A DNA stretch of 49,843 bases from an uncultured Clostridia bacterium (GCA_946625125.1 CAMOSU010000005.1:1-49843), one strand, 5' to 3'; counted from the stretch's first letter, positions 8,740-19,014 are shown. Numbers and translations are program-made. The notes: generated from the sequence alone by a model not told the origin.

Positions 8740-9933
8740 ATGAAGTCAACTGAGAAAGCCGGGAGGCCGGGACGGGTGCCGGGCTGGCTGCCGGCGGGGC
8801 TGATCCTGGTCTGCACCGGGGTCCTGTTTCTGATTCTGTTTTTCAACGCCCGGGAGGGGAAAATCTACAACCCCGTCCGGCTGCAAAGCGAGTACGCCAC
8901 GGTGGAAAAGGCGGAGGTTCTGAATATCTCCTACGACACCGTGGAGCCGGACCCCTACTCTCCCGACGGGGTGGAGAAGGGAAACCAGCGGGCGCTGATC
9001 CGGCTCAACACCGGGGTCTTCGCGGGGCAGACCCGGGAGCTGTACTATCTCATCGGTTATTTCGTGGGTCCCAGGCTGGCGGTGGGAGATCACATCATGG
9101 TGCTGCAGATCCGGAACGAGGAGAGCGGCGAGCTGGAAAGTCTCAGCTATTTCCAATATGACCGGATCTGGGCCGTGCTGCTGGTGCTGGGACTCTTTGT
9201 GCTGGCGGTGCTGCTGGTGGGGGGCAAAACCGGACTGAAATCCCTGCTGGGCCTGGCCGTCACTGTGGTGGCTCTGATCTGGATTTTCTGCCCCATGTGG
9301 ATGAAGGGGGGCGACCCCGTCTGGCTGGCCCTGGGGCTCTGCGCCCTGGTGACGGTAATGAGCTTTGTGATCCTGGGAGGCACTTCCAAAAAGATTCTCT
9401 GCGCGGTGCTGGCCACCCTGGCGGGGGTGGGGCTGGCGGCGGCCTTCGGCGTCCTGGCCCAGAGCCTTTGCCGGGTCACCAGCTTCAGCCTCTATGACGT
9501 CAACGGCGAGATTGCCGATCTGGTGAATCTCCAGTCCCGGAGCTACCCTGTCCGGGTCCACGGCATCCTCACGGCGGGGATTCTCATTGCCTCCCTGGGG
9601 GCGGTGATGGACGTGGCCATGAGCCTGTCCTCGGCCATGGCGGAGCTGAAGCAGGTCAACCCCGGGCTGAGCCGCAAAGAGCTCTGGCGCTCCGGCATGA
9701 ACATCGGCCGGGACATGGTGGGCACCATGACCAACACCCTGATCCTGGCCTTTGTGGGTACCAGCCTGGTGACGGTGATCCGCCTCTGGGCTCAGGGCCC
9801 CACCTGGCGGATGCTGATGAGCTCCGCCTACCTTGCCGTGGAGCTGATTTCCGCCCTCTCCAGCTCCATCGGCGTAGTGCTGGCGGTTCCCCTCACCGCC
9901 GCTGTGGGGCTGCTGTTCTACGGGAAAAAATAA
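8740..9933 (+). CDS. YibE/F family membrane protein
   Basis: A 397-residue polytopic membrane protein. Helix 1 (about residues 18-36) anchors an extracytoplasmic OB-like domain (residues 45-135, including NISYDTVEPD and VGPRLAVGDHIMVL), followed by about seven helices. Segments such as AGILIASLGAVMDVAMSLSSAM and NIGRDMVGTMTNTLILAF are the conserved core of YibE/F proteins (PF07907). The role of the family is not established; some lactic-acid-bacteria members occur with transporters. Here the gene is alone, with its own promoter and a strong terminator. AAAGGAG precedes the ATG by nine bases. The 397-residue length agrees with fused YibE-YibF proteins of Firmicutes. Confidence 0.88.
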   Translation: MKSTEKAGRPGRVPGWLPAGLILVCTGVLFLILFFNAREGKIYNPVRLQSEYATVEKAEVLNISYDTVEPDPYSPDGVEKGNQRALIRLNTGVFAGQTRELYYLIGYFVGPRLAVGDHIMVLQIRNEESGELESLSYFQYDRIWAVLLVLGLFVLAVLLVGGKTGLKSLLGLAVTVVALIWIFCPMWMKGGDPVWLALGLCALVTVMSFVILGGTSKKILCAVLATLAGVGLAAAFGVLAQSLCRVTSFSLYDVNGEIADLVNLQSRSYPVRVHGILTAGILIASLGAVMDVAMSLSSAMAELKQVNPGLSRKELWRSGMNIGRDMVGTMTNTLILAFVGTSLVTVIRLWAQGPTWRMLMSSAYLAVELISALSSSIGVVLAVPLTAAVGLLFYGKK

Positions 9934-9978
9934 TGCCAGGCGCCCCGCGAAATACGCGGCCTGGGAGGCGCTGCTGAC

Positions 9979-10014
9979 GGAAAACCGGGTTTTTGCCCGG
10001 TTTTCCGTTTTTTA
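9979..10014 (+). terminator. Rho-independent terminator after the YibE/F gene
   Basis: Stem GGAAAACCGGG/CCCGGTTTTCC with a short T/G loop, followed by G and six T. It isolates the YibE/F gene from rlmB. Confidence 0.88.
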
Positions 10015-10017
10015 TGC

Positions 10018-10046
10018 TTGTACTTCCCGCTGTTTTCTGCTATAAT
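10018..10046 (+). promoter_or_regulatory. Promoter of rlmB
   Basis: TTGTAC (10018-10023), 17-base spacer, perfect TATAAT (10041-10046). The predicted transcript start is near 10053, which supports the ATG at 10080 over an in-frame GTG at 10059. Confidence 0.72.
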
Positions 10047-10079
10047 ATGTAAGATATTGTGAGAAAGTGTGCCTATGCC

Positions 10080-10886
10080 ATGAAAAATGACGGATTTTAC
10101 AAACGCAGCCCCCGGGAAAATCGCCGGGAGGAAGCCCCCGCGGAGCTGGATGAGGGTCTCATCGAGGGCCGCAACGCTCTGACGGAGGCACTGAAAAGCG
10201 GCCGGAGCATCGACAAGCTTTATGTGGCCGAGGGCAGCACGGACCGTTCCCTGGCCCGGCTGGCAGCCTTGGCCAAGGAGGCCGGAGCCGTGGTGGTCTC
10301 CACGGACCGCCGCAAGCTGGATCAGATGAGCCCCACCGGGGCGCACCAGGGGGTGATTGCCTCCGTGGCGGCCCATACCTACGCCACCGTGGAGGAGATT
10401 CTGGCCCTGGCGGAGCAGCGGCAGGAGCCCCCTCTCATCGTGATTTGCGACGAGCTTTCCGATCCCCACAACCTGGGGGCCATTCTCCGCACCGCCGAGT
10501 GCGTGGGAGCCCACGGACTCATCATTCCCAAGCGCCGCAGCGTGGGGCTCACCGCGGTGGTGTCCAAGACCTCCGCCGGGGCGGTGGAATACCTGCCGGT
10601 GGCCCGGGTGAGCAACCTGGCAAACACCATCCGGGAGCTGAAGCAGCGGGGAATCTGGATCTACGGCACCGCCGCCGACGCCCAAAGCGGCCTGTACCAA
10701 ACGGACCTGACCGGCCCCGCCGCCATTGTCATCGGCAGCGAGGGGGAGGGCATGAGCCGCCTGGTGCGGGAGAGCTGCGACCTGCTGGTGAGCATTCCCA
10801 TGAAGGGGAAGATTTCCTCTCTGAATGCCTCCGCGGCCGCCGCGGTGCTGCTCTACGAAGCCCTGCGCCAGCGGAGCGAGGGCTGA
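10080..10886 (+). CDS. rlmB: 23S rRNA (guanosine-2'-O)-methyltransferase RlmB (TrmH/SPOUT family)
   Basis: Methylates the 2'-O of a guanosine in the peptidyl-transferase loop of 23S rRNA using S-adenosylmethionine. The 268-residue protein has an N-terminal substrate-binding domain (from [13 protein letters not shown] to about residue 100) and a C-terminal SPOUT knot with three motifs: [13 protein letters not shown] (128-140, including the catalytic Arg), IGSEGEG (218-224) and [15 protein letters not shown] (239-253). The length is normal for the family. A weak GAAAG serves as ribosome-binding site. The next gene starts 52 bases later on the same strand with no terminator between, so the two may be co-transcribed. 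A related TrmH-family rRNA methylase cannot be excluded. Confidence 0.9.
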   Translation: MKNDGFYKRSPRENRREEAPAELDEGLIEGRNALTEALKSGRSIDKLYVAEGSTDRSLARLAALAKEAGAVVVSTDRRKLDQMSPTGAHQGVIASVAAHTYATVEEILALAEQRQEPPLIVICDELSDPHNLGAILRTAECVGAHGLIIPKRRSVGLTAVVSKTSAGAVEYLPVARVSNLANTIRELKQRGIWIYGTAADAQSGLYQTDLTGPAAIVIGSEGEGMSRLVRESCDLLVSIPMKGKISSLNASAAAAVLLYEALRQRSEG

Positions 10887-10938
10887 ACCCGGGGCCGGCG
10901 CCCCGGCAAAAGACAGATGGTATGGAGTGCGTTTGAGT

Positions 10939-13900
10939 ATGAAAAAGCGCAATGAACAACAGGATGATACGCAGCGCCTGAACGGCGCCTTCGCCCCCAA
11001 GGAGCAGGAGCGGGCGGCGGACTTTGCCCTTCACCTGGCTGCCATGTTCCAGGCGGAGCTGGGAGACGAGGACGAGGAGCTGGACCCCTCCCTGAGCTGG
11101 AGGATCGCTGACTCTGAGGGGAAGACCCCCTCCGGGTCCGGGGACTCGGAGGAGCTTCAACGCGCCGTGGCCAGCTTCCTGGAGGACGAAACCCAGCAGA
11201 GCGCGCCCCGGAGGAGCCGGGACAAGCGCGGCCGGGAGACGGAGCCCCGGGAGCAGAGCCCTGCCCGGAAGCAGGAGCGTCAGCCCCGGGAGCGGAGCGC
11301 CGCCCCGGCCCGGGAGTCGGAGCCCGTCCCCCGGAGCGAAAGAACCGGGACCAGGCGCCGGCAGGAGGAAGCCCCCGGGGAGCCGGAGCTCCGGGAGCAG
11401 CGCCGTCCTCTCCGGGAGAACCGGGAGAAGAGCGCCCCCCGGCAGCAGCCGACCCGGGACAAGCCGTCCCGGGGGGAGCTTTCCCAAAGCGGCGGGCAGC
11501 AGCCCCCGGTCCGGGAGGAGACGGCGCCCCTTCAAAAGCCTGCCCCCCGGGAGGAAGCCCCGGAGCGCTTGGTGTTCTTTGAGCCCAAGCAGCGGAAGAG
11601 CAGCGCCTTTGAAAGCTTAGGCAGCCGGGAGCCGGAGGCTCAGTCCGGCCCGGCAGTTCTGCCCGAGGAGCCCGCCCCCCGGCAAGAGCGGCCCGCTCCC
11701 CAGCGGGAGCCCAAGCGGAGGCAAGCCGCCTCCCCGGAGAGGACGGACCGACGGCAGACCCAGCGCCTGCCTGCCGGCCGTCAGCAGAAGGCTTCGCCCC
11801 GTCAACGGGAGCCGGACCGGGACGCCGGGGAGCGTTCCGATTCCATTCGGGAGCTCAGCCTGCCCCCCGAGTTTCTCCGGCGCCGGGAGAATTCCTCCCA
11901 GGATCTGCTGCTCTCCGCCTTTGACAACGCCCCCTTCAAGGCACCTCCCCCGGACCCCGGCCTGGAGGAGCTGTTCAGCCCCCTGGGGCTGAAAACAGCC
12001 CCTCCGGATTCCGATACCGCCATGGTCCTGAACCCCAGGACCCGGGAGAGCGCCGAGCCCCCGGAGCGCCGGGGGGAGGAGCCTGAGACCCCGGTCTCCC
12101 GGGAGGCGGAGGCGCCCTCCGCCCCCGCCGCTGAGACGAAGGCGGAGCCTGCCCCGGAGCAGGGGGAAGTCCGGCCCGCCGCCCCCGAAAAAGAAAAGCG
12201 GGGCTGGCTGTGGGGCCTGAGGGGAAACAAAAAATCCCGGAAGCGGGAGCGCCCTGCCCCCCAGCCGGAGCAGTCCGGCCTCCGGGAGGCCCCGGAGCAG
12301 CCGGAGCCCGCCCCCCCGGCGGCGAAGGAGCCCGCCCCCGGGGAGACGGAACGTCCCGCGGAGACCCGGAGAAGCCCGGAGCCCCCGGAATTTGCCGACG
12401 AGGGAGAGATCCTGGCCGCCATGGAGCGGGAGATTCCCGGACTGGCAGCCCTTTTGGGCCGCGAGGAGCCGGAGCCCGCGCCGGAGCCTATGCCGGAGCC
12501 TGCGCCGGAGCCGGAGCCCGCGCCGGAGCCCATGCCGGAGCCCATGCCGGAACCTGAACCGGAGGCTGTACCGGAACCGGAGCCCATGCCGGAGCCCGAA
12601 CCGGAGGCTGTACCGGAACCGGAGCCCATGCCGGAGCCCGAGCCGGAGCCCATACCGGAACCCGAACCGGAGGCTGTACCGGAACCGGAACCCATGCCGG
12701 AGCCCGAACCGGAGGCTGTACCGGAACCGGAGCCCATGCCGGAGCCCGAGCCGGAGCCAGAGGGGAGCTCGGAGGAGAAGCCGGAGCGCCCGGGTCTGGT
12801 GCTGAAATTTGAGGATGAAAACGACGCCCGGAGCGCCGAGAGCTCCGGGAAGACCATACAGGAAACAGAGAAGCGGGAGGCGGCACAGGCCGCGGCCTCC
12901 TCCGCCCCGGCCCCCGGGGAGTCCGACAGCGATTGGAGCGACGATCGGCTCTTTGCCGCGGTGGACGCCCTGCTGGGGGAGGAGGGGCTGGCCCGTCTGG
13001 AGGCGGAAGCCCCGGAGTCCCCGAGCCCGGAGCCCCCGGCGGCGGAACGCGCTCCGGCGGAGGAAAGCACCCCGGCAGCGGATCGCCGGAGCCGGGATCG
13101 CCTGAGCGTCCCGGAGCTGTTCGAGTTCTTCGGCCTGAACCGAAGGACCGAAGGGCAGGGGCAGGCCGTTGAGACGGCCCCCCAGGAGCCCGCCCCGGAG
13201 GAGCCCGCATCGCGGCCCGGGCCGGAGACCCCTTCCGCCCCGGCGGAGAACCCCCTTTCCGGGGATACCGTTGCCTATGCGCCTACCCCGGAGCTCTGGG
13301 ACCCCCTGGCGCTGTTCAGTGAGACAGAGGAGGAGGGACCGCCCCCGCTGACCCCCCTTTCCCGGGATACCACCGGGTCCCTGCCCTCTCTGGAGGAGCT
13401 CTTCGGACCCATCCCGGATACCCCCGCCCGAAGAAAACCCACCGTCCCCGCCCCGGCCGCCCGCCGGAAGAAGCAGGGCTGGCTCCACAGACGGAGCAAG
13501 GATTCCGCAGCGCTCTCCGCGTCCCGGAGCGCGGCGGTCCCCGGAGGGGAGGAAGCCCCCCGCAGCCCGGAAAACGAAACGCCCTCCCCGGCGGAGTCTC
13601 TGCCGAAGACGGAGGCCGCCCTCCAGCCGGAGTCCCCTGCCGAGACGGAGCCGGTGCGCGGCGCCGACAGCGGCCTGACGCCGGAGCCCTCCGCCGAAGC
13701 GGAGCCGGTTCCCAGCGCCGACAGCCACCTGGCAGCGGAAGCGCTGCCCCAGGCGGAGCCCGCGTCCCACGAGGAGACGACATCCCGGACCGAGCCCGCC
13801 TCCCGCGCTCCCCTGGAGGACTGGGACCCCCTGGCTCTCTTTGGAGGCGCCCCGGAGGACGCGGAGCTGCCCACCTGGGAGGAATATCTTCAGGCCCGGC

Positions 13901-16110
13901 GCAAGCCCGGGACGGAGCAAGCCCCCGGACAGGGGGAGGAAGCCCCGGAGCCGATCCCCCTTGCGGGAGATCTGCCTCCCCGGGAGCCCGATCCGCCTCT
14001 GGAGGCCCTCTTCGGCCTTCACCCGGAGCAGGAGCCGGAGCCGGAGGCCCTGACGGTCCCTATGGATCTGTCTGAGCCGGAGCCCGCCCCCAAGCCCCCC
14101 GCAGGGCCGGAGGCCCTGACCCTGGAGGACTTTCTGGCGGCCGCCGTTCCCATGGAGACCCGGGAGGAGCCTGCCTCCCAGAGCTCGCCCCGGGATAAAA
14201 ACAAGGCCCGGGCCTTTACCCTGGGACCCACCGGGGCAGATACCATCTCCACCGCCCGGGAGAATCCCGCGGGGCTGATCCTGTCTCCGGCGGACCGGGA
14301 GGAAGAGCCCGCCCCCGCCGAAGCCAAGGCGGAAAAGGCCCCCCACGGGACCGGGAAGGAACGGCAAAGCGCCGCCCATACCGAGGCCCGAAGCGGACAC
14401 GGCGCAGCCCGGAGGAGCCCCAGGCCCGCCGCCGGGACCCGGCGGAGGAGCCCCAACCGGGAGATGGAGCTGCTGCCTCCCGAGGAGAAAAGCGTTCTGC
14501 ACCCCGAGGAGGCCTACCGGGTCTATGCCAGACCCCTGGATGAAATCGGCTCCCGGCTGGTTCTGACCGGTCTGTTTACCATTCTCAGTCTGTTCTTCAC
14601 CCTGTATCTGTCCCAGGGCTGGAGCTTCCTGCCGGAGATCTTCTCCGGCGGCACCACGGCCTACCTGCTGCTGGGACTGCTGGGGCTGATGGTGCTGGTG
14701 AACCGGAAGCTTTTCTTCCGGGAATGGCGGGATGAAAGCGGCCTGCGGCCTGAGCTGCTGCTGGGCCTTGCCGCCCTCTTCACCGCCCTGGATGCCTTTG
14801 CCGCCGCCCGGGAGCTTCGGCCTCCCTTCACCGTGGCGGTGGGAGCTCTGCTGATGGTTGCCCTCTGGGGCCGCTATGACCGGGGCATGGCCCTGACCGC
14901 CACGGTCAAGGTCCTCCGGGGGGAGGAGCTCTCCGCCGGCGTCAGCGAGGTTCAGGACATCACCAAGGGCAGCCGGGGTCTGATCCGCAGCAAGCCCAAC
15001 GTGGACAGCTTCATGGACAAGCTGGAAACCCGGGACCTGACCCAGCGGATTCTCCGGGTCTATACCCCCGCCGCCGCCATCGGCGGCCTGGTGCTGACCC
15101 TCCTCATCAGCCTGGGGCTGAAGCGGAACCTGCTGTGGACCGGCGCCCTGGTGTTCCTGGGCAGCGTCCCGGTGACGGGGCTGCTGGCCTTTTCCCGGCT
15201 GTTCTATCTGCTGGCCAGACGTCTGGCGGAAGCCAAGGCCGCCCTGTGCGGCTATCACGGGGCGGAGGTCTTCGGCGGGGAGCATTCCATCCTCATCGGG
15301 GACGACGACATTTTCCCCGCCGGGTCTCTGACCCTCAACGGCTTCAAGGTCTACAACGGCAATCCTGACCGGATGATCGCCTATGCCGCTGCCGCCTTCC
15401 GCAGCTCCGGCAGCGCCCTGGACCCGGTGTTCGAGGACCTGCTGGTGACCCACAACGGCCGCCACTATTCCGTGGACAACTTCCGCTTCTACGACAGCGG
15501 CGGCATCGGGGCCAGCATCATGCAGGACGTGGTGCTGCTGGGCTCTCTGGACTTCATGCGGCGCATGGGCGTCCACATGGACAAGGGCGCCCGGGTGAAG
15601 CAGGCGGTGTACATGTCCCTCAACGGGGAGCTGGCGGCGGTCTTCGCCGTGCGCTACACCCCGCCGGAGAACCTGCGCCGGGGTCTGGCGGCCATTGCCG
15701 GAAACCGGCACTTCAAGGGCATTCTGGTGACCCGGACCTTCCTGGGAACCCCCAGCTTCCTGAAGGCCAAGTTCGGCGTTCCCACCGGGGCCTTCCAGTA
15801 TCCCTCCACCAAGGAACGGATTCGTCTGTCCGAGGCGGAGATGAAGCGCTCCGGCGCCCAGGGCGCCATTCTGGCCAAGGACAGCTTCACCGGCTTCGCC
15901 CAGGCCGCCGCCGCGGGCCGCGTGCTCCGCTCCGCCACTCTGGGCGCCGGGATTCTGACGGTGCTGGGGGGGCTCATCGGACTGGTGCTCATGGCGGTGC
16001 TGGCGGCTCTGCCCGCCTACGAAACCGCCACCGCCCTGAACCTGCTGCTCTACATCGCGGCCTGGCTGGTACCCACCCTGCTGCTCACCGCCTGGGCAAG
16101 GCACGTTTAG
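10939..16110 (+). CDS. 1723-residue protein: long disordered region plus P-type-ATPase-like membrane core
   Basis: Residues 1 to about 1170 are low complexity (Pro, Glu, Ala, Arg), with a PEPEP tract at about 510-609 and scattered short hydrophobic motifs (WDPLALF twice; LEELF-type several times). The C-terminal 550 residues contain six or more helices. After the helix [14 protein letters not shown] comes a stretch laid out like a metal P1-type ATPase: [19 protein letters not shown] where DKTGTLT would be, [14 protein letters not shown] like a nucleotide-binding segment, [19 protein letters not shown] like the start of the P-domain return, and two final helices. The phosphorylated Asp motif is absent, so I infer a non-catalytic ATPase relative. 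The ATG at 10939 has GGAG upstream. Membrane location is clear; the function is unknown. Confidence 0.72.
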   Translation: MKKRNEQQDDTQRLNGAFAPKEQERAADFALHLAAMFQAELGDEDEELDPSLSWRIADSEGKTPSGSGDSEELQRAVASFLEDETQQSAPRRSRDKRGRETEPREQSPARKQERQPRERSAAPARESEPVPRSERTGTRRRQEEAPGEPELREQRRPLRENREKSAPRQQPTRDKPSRGELSQSGGQQPPVREETAPLQKPAPREEAPERLVFFEPKQRKSSAFESLGSREPEAQSGPAVLPEEPAPRQERPAPQREPKRRQAASPERTDRRQTQRLPAGRQQKASPRQREPDRDAGERSDSIRELSLPPEFLRRRENSSQDLLLSAFDNAPFKAPPPDPGLEELFSPLGLKTAPPDSDTAMVLNPRTRESAEPPERRGEEPETPVSREAEAPSAPAAETKAEPAPEQGEVRPAAPEKEKRGWLWGLRGNKKSRKRERPAPQPEQSGLREAPEQPEPAPPAAKEPAPGETERPAETRRSPEPPEFADEGEILAAMEREIPGLAALLGREEPEPAPEPMPEPAPEPEPAPEPMPEPMPEPEPEAVPEPEPMPEPEPEAVPEPEPMPEPEPEPIPEPEPEAVPEPEPMPEPEPEAVPEPEPMPEPEPEPEGSSEEKPERPGLVLKFEDENDARSAESSGKTIQETEKREAAQAAASSAPAPGESDSDWSDDRLFAAVDALLGEEGLARLEAEAPESPSPEPPAAERAPAEESTPAADRRSRDRLSVPELFEFFGLNRRTEGQGQAVETAPQEPAPEEPASRPGPETPSAPAENPLSGDTVAYAPTPELWDPLALFSETEEEGPPPLTPLSRDTTGSLPSLEELFGPIPDTPARRKPTVPAPAARRKKQGWLHRRSKDSAALSASRSAAVPGGEEAPRSPENETPSPAESLPKTEAALQPESPAETEPVRGADSGLTPEPSAEAEPVPSADSHLAAEALPQAEPASHEETTSRTEPASRAPLEDWDPLALFGGAPEDAELPTWEEYLQARRKPGTEQAPGQGEEAPEPIPLAGDLPPREPDPPLEALFGLHPEQEPEPEALTVPMDLSEPEPAPKPPAGPEALTLEDFLAAAVPMETREEPASQSSPRDKNKARAFTLGPTGADTISTARENPAGLILSPADREEEPAPAEAKAEKAPHGTGKERQSAAHTEARSGHGAARRSPRPAAGTRRRSPNREMELLPPEEKSVLHPEEAYRVYARPLDEIGSRLVLTGLFTILSLFFTLYLSQGWSFLPEIFSGGTTAYLLLGLLGLMVLVNRKLFFREWRDESGLRPELLLGLAALFTALDAFAAARELRPPFTVAVGALLMVALWGRYDRGMALTATVKVLRGEELSAGVSEVQDITKGSRGLIRSKPNVDSFMDKLETRDLTQRILRVYTPAAAIGGLVLTLLISLGLKRNLLWTGALVFLGSVPVTGLLAFSRLFYLLARRLAEAKAALCGYHGAEVFGGEHSILIGDDDIFPAGSLTLNGFKVYNGNPDRMIAYAAAAFRSSGSALDPVFEDLLVTHNGRHYSVDNFRFYDSGGIGASIMQDVVLLGSLDFMRRMGVHMDKGARVKQAVYMSLNGELAAVFAVRYTPPENLRRGLAAIAGNRHFKGILVTRTFLGTPSFLKAKFGVPTGAFQYPSTKERIRLSEAEMKRSGAQGAILAKDSFTGFAQAAAAGRVLRSATLGAGILTVLGGLIGLVLMAVLAALPAYETATALNLLLYIAAWLVPTLLLTAWARHV
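12466..12770 (+). repeat. In-frame PEPEP tract
   Basis: About 300 bases of imperfect tandem repeats of CCGGAGCCC-type codons encode Pro-Glu dipeptides with periodic Met, Ala, Val or Ile (for example [20 protein letters not shown]). A higher-order unit of about 60 bases containing GAGGCTGTACCGGAACCGGA recurs four times. A rigid, acidic, extended spacer is expected. Such tracts vary in length between strains. Confidence 0.85.
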
Positions 16111-16134
16111 CAATTGACAATTGCGAATTGCCAA

Positions 16135-16163
16135 TTGACATTTGCTGATTGATTGTATATAAT
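16135..16163 (+). promoter_or_regulatory. Promoter of the EF-G-like gene
   Basis: Perfect TTGACA (16135-16140), 17-base spacer, perfect TATAAT (16158-16163). Upstream, 16111-16137 holds inverted copies of CAATTG-type sequence (family G-like AT-rich repeat). Strong promoter, consistent with the very biased codons of the gene. Confidence 0.88.
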
Positions 16164-16220
16164 AGTACCAATTGTGGCTGAAAGTGGAAGTTTCATCCGC
16201 GTGAAAGGAGAATACATCAT

Positions 16221-18263
16221 ATGTACACTGCGAAGGATATCCGCAACATCGCCCTGCTGGGTCACGGCGGCGACGGCAAATCCGCTCTGTGCGAAAGCAT
16301 GCTCTTCAACACCAAGGTGATTACCCGTCTGGGCAAGCGCGCCGACGGCACCACCGTCTCCGACTTCGACGACGAGGAGAAGAAGAGACAGTATTCCATC
16401 AAGACCTCTGTGATCCCCGTGGAATACAACAACACCAAGCTGAACGTCCTGGACAACCCCGGCTACTTCGACTTCGCCGGTGAAGTCGTGCAGTCCCTGC
16501 GGGTGGCCGACTCCGGCGTCATCGTTCTGACCGCCAAGTCCGGCATCGCCGTGGGCACCGAGAAGGGCTGGAAGGCTCTGGCCGACCGGGAGCTGCCCGC
16601 CATGTTCTACGTCTCCAAGCTGGACGAGGAGCACGCCAACTTCTTCGGCACCCTGCAGAGCATGCGGGATACCTTCGGCGCCTCCGTCATCCCCTTCACC
16701 TTCCCCATCCTCAGCGGCGAGCAGCCCGTGGGCGTCGTCGATCTCATCGAGAAGAAGGCCTACGACGCCGCCGGCAAGGAGATCGCCCTGCCCGCCGACG
16801 CCGAGGAAAAGATCGAAGAGTACATGATGGAGCTCAACGAGCAGGTCGCCGAGACCGACGAGGCCCTCATGGAGAAGTTCTTCATGGAGGAGCCCTTCAC
16901 CCCCGAGGAGCTCACCAAGGGCATCAAGGACGGCATCGCCCAGAGAACCATCACCCCCGTGTTCTGCGGCTGCAACAGCACCGGCCTGGGCGTCAACGCC
17001 CTGATGGCCAACCTGGTCAAGTACGCTCCCTCTCCCCTGGAGGGCAAGCCCATGGTCACCGTGGACGAGGACGGCAACGAGGGCGAGTTCAAGCTGGATC
17101 CCGCCGGCAGCCCCATGGCCTTCGTGTTCAACACCATGTCCGACCAGTACGGCAAGAACTCCTACTTCAAGGTCATCTCCGGCGACATCGAGGACACCCT
17201 CACCGTCGTCAACGCCCGCACCGGCACCAACGAGAAGCTGGGCAACACCTTCTTCCCCCGGGGCAAGGACAACATGAAGACCGGCAAGGTCTGCTGCGGC
17301 GACATCGGCGTGTTCACCAAGCTGGCCTCCGTCCGCACCGGCGATACCCTGGGCCTGGCGGGCAAGGTCGTCAGCCTGAAGCCCATGGAGTATGACGAGC
17401 CCTGCTACCGCATGGCCATCTACGCCAAGACCAAGGGCCAGGAGGACAAGGTCGCCGCCGGCCTGGTGAAGCTCAACGAGGAGGACGCCTCCTTCACCTA
17501 CGGCAACGACCCCGAGACCAAGGAGCTGATCATCGCGGGCGTCTGCGATATCCACCTGTCCGTCATCATCGCCAAGCTGGCCTCCAAGTACAAGGTCGAG
17601 GCCGAGCTGCGGCCCGCCAAGATCGCCTACCGCGAGACCATCAAGCGGAAGGTCGAGCAGCACGGCCGCCACAAGAAGCAGTCCGGCGGTCACGGCCAGT
17701 TCGGCGACGTCTATATCCGCTTCGAGCATCAGGATGAGCAGGACGACATGATCTTTGTCGATGAGACCGTGGGCGGCTGCGTGCCCAAGAACTTCATCCC
17801 CTCCGTGGAAAAGGGCCTGCGCAACTGCATCAGCAAGGGCGTCCTGGCGGGCTATCCCGTGGTGAACCTGAAGGCCACCCTGTACTTCGGCTCCTCCCAC
17901 CCCGTTGACTCCTCCGATATGGCCTTCCAGACCGCTGCCGGCATCGCCTACAAGGAAGGTCTGCCCCTGGCCCGTCCCACCATCCTGGAGCCCATCGGTG
18001 AGCTGAAGGTCTACGTGCCTGACAGCTACACCGGCGACGTTATGGGCGATTTGAACAAGCGTCGCGGCCGCGTCATGGGTATGGGCGGCGGCACCATCGA
18101 GGCTGAGGTCCCCATGGGCGAGATGAGCTCCTACGCCATCGACCTGCGCTCCATGACCCAGGGCCGCGGCTCCTACAGCCTGAAGTTCGTCCGCTATGAG
18201 GAGGTTCCTCAGATGAACCAGGCCAAGATCATTGCCGACGCCAAGAAGGAAGAGGAAGAGTAA
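16221..18263 (+). CDS. Elongation factor G paralogue (EF-G-2/FusA2 type)
   Basis: A 680-residue translational GTPase with the five-domain EF-G layout, ending in a domain V with MGEMSSYAIDLRSMTQGRGSY. The G1 motif is GHGGDGKS (14-21). G3 is DNPGYFDF, so the catalytic His of EF-G is Tyr82, and G4 is SKLD (132-135) rather than NKxD. Switch I lacks the usual RGITI. These features mark the EF-G-2 subfamily, known from Thermus and mycobacteria, whose role is unclear; ordinary fusA is presumably elsewhere. Domain IV has QSGGHGQFGDVYIRFE. GGAG lies ten bases before the ATG. Codons are almost all C/G-ending and optimised, far more than in the neighbours, suggesting very high expression. It is flanked by a strong promoter and terminator. 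Confidence 0.88.
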   Translation: MYTAKDIRNIALLGHGGDGKSALCESMLFNTKVITRLGKRADGTTVSDFDDEEKKRQYSIKTSVIPVEYNNTKLNVLDNPGYFDFAGEVVQSLRVADSGVIVLTAKSGIAVGTEKGWKALADRELPAMFYVSKLDEEHANFFGTLQSMRDTFGASVIPFTFPILSGEQPVGVVDLIEKKAYDAAGKEIALPADAEEKIEEYMMELNEQVAETDEALMEKFFMEEPFTPEELTKGIKDGIAQRTITPVFCGCNSTGLGVNALMANLVKYAPSPLEGKPMVTVDEDGNEGEFKLDPAGSPMAFVFNTMSDQYGKNSYFKVISGDIEDTLTVVNARTGTNEKLGNTFFPRGKDNMKTGKVCCGDIGVFTKLASVRTGDTLGLAGKVVSLKPMEYDEPCYRMAIYAKTKGQEDKVAAGLVKLNEEDASFTYGNDPETKELIIAGVCDIHLSVIIAKLASKYKVEAELRPAKIAYRETIKRKVEQHGRHKKQSGGHGQFGDVYIRFEHQDEQDDMIFVDETVGGCVPKNFIPSVEKGLRNCISKGVLAGYPVVNLKATLYFGSSHPVDSSDMAFQTAAGIAYKEGLPLARPTILEPIGELKVYVPDSYTGDVMGDLNKRRGRVMGMGGGTIEAEVPMGEMSSYAIDLRSMTQGRGSYSLKFVRYEEVPQMNQAKIIADAKKEEEE

Positions 18264-18278
18264 GCTTCAAAGCCAATC

Positions 18279-18321
18279 AAAGAACCCAGACTCACAGTCG
18301 AGCCTGGGTTCTTTTGTATTT
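18279..18321 (+). terminator. Rho-independent terminator of the EF-G-like gene
   Basis: Stem AAAGAACCCAG/CTGGGTTCTTT with a 14-base loop and a T-rich tail, 15 bases after the stop codon. Confidence 0.88.
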
Positions 18322-18384
18322 GCGGGCTCCCCGCCCCGCCCTTCCCCGTCCGGAGGACTGGGCAATGATCCCTCCCGCGGGGCC

Positions 18385-19014
18385 TCAGGACCGGGACAGC
18401 ACCCAGGCGAAGGCCTTGGCGGTGCGCAGCGCCGGGTCCTGGAAGTGATTTCCCGGATTCCACTCCAGGCGGCAGTCCACCCCCCGGCCGGGGAGCCAGG
18501 CGGCCAGCTCCCGAATCCGTTCTCCCACCGTGGCCATCACCGGGTTCCGGGTCCACTCCTCCCGGTCTCCCAGACTGAGATAGATTCGCCGGCAGCCCGG
18601 GTCCCCGGCCAGCAGATAGTCCGAAAAGCCCGGAAACCACAGGGAGGGGGAGGCCGCCGCCACCCCGGAGAAGCAGGGAGACTCCCAGGCAGCCCAAAGG
18701 GCGAAGAGCCCCGCCAGGGAATAGCCCCCGATGACGTATTCCTTTTCCCGGTCCAGGCACAGCTCCAGCAGCGCCTGGAGGGTTTCTCTCCCGCCCCCGG
18801 CGAAGCCCTCCTTCCCGAAAACGGCGGGGGCCGCCCAGGGGCTCAGCTCCCGGTTCCAGTCCTGAATCTCCACGGCCAGCAGCCGGAAGTCCCGGCCCCC
18901 CAGGGCCGCAATCAGCTCCGCTTCCTGCCGGAGCCCCGCCAGCTCCCGGCGGTCCATCGGCTGAATCAGCACCCTGCGGGCGGCAGGGTCCCCCTGCCCA
19001 CAGACAGTCAACAC
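18385..19014 (-). CDS. Putative esterase (alpha/beta hydrolase, esterase-D-like)
   Basis: A 209-residue alpha/beta hydrolase without signal peptide, so probably cytoplasmic. The nucleophile elbow is GGYSLAG (Ser99), with Asp150 in LSLGDREE and His190 in PGNHFQD completing a plausible triad; SPSLWFPGF and the triad spacing match the putative-esterase family (PF00756), which includes siderophore-esterase-like and S-formylglutathione-hydrolase-like proteins. The substrate is not indicated. The start is taken as GTG at 19014, where GGAGG is eight bases away; the in-frame GTG at 19023 overlaps that site. It is a single gene convergent with the EF-G gene. Confidence 0.78.
   Translation of the reverse strand: MLTVCGQGDPAARRVLIQPMDRRELAGLRQEAELIAALGGRDFRLLAVEIQDWNRELSPWAAPAVFGKEGFAGGGRETLQALLELCLDREKEYVIGGYSLAGLFALWAAWESPCFSGVAAASPSLWFPGFSDYLLAGDPGCRRIYLSLGDREEWTRNPVMATVGERIRELAAWLPGRGVDCRLEWNPGNHFQDPALRTAKAFAWVLSRS

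Noticed and set aside
11617-16134. A 1505-codon open frame antisense to the giant protein
   Set aside because: It results from the biased GC codons of the Pro/Glu-rich gene (Gly/Leu/Arg-rich nonsense); the sense frame has a recognisable membrane core.
16107-17900. A 597-codon antisense frame opposite the EF-G-like gene
   Set aside because: Only reflects the extreme codon bias of the sense gene; no start signal or domain.
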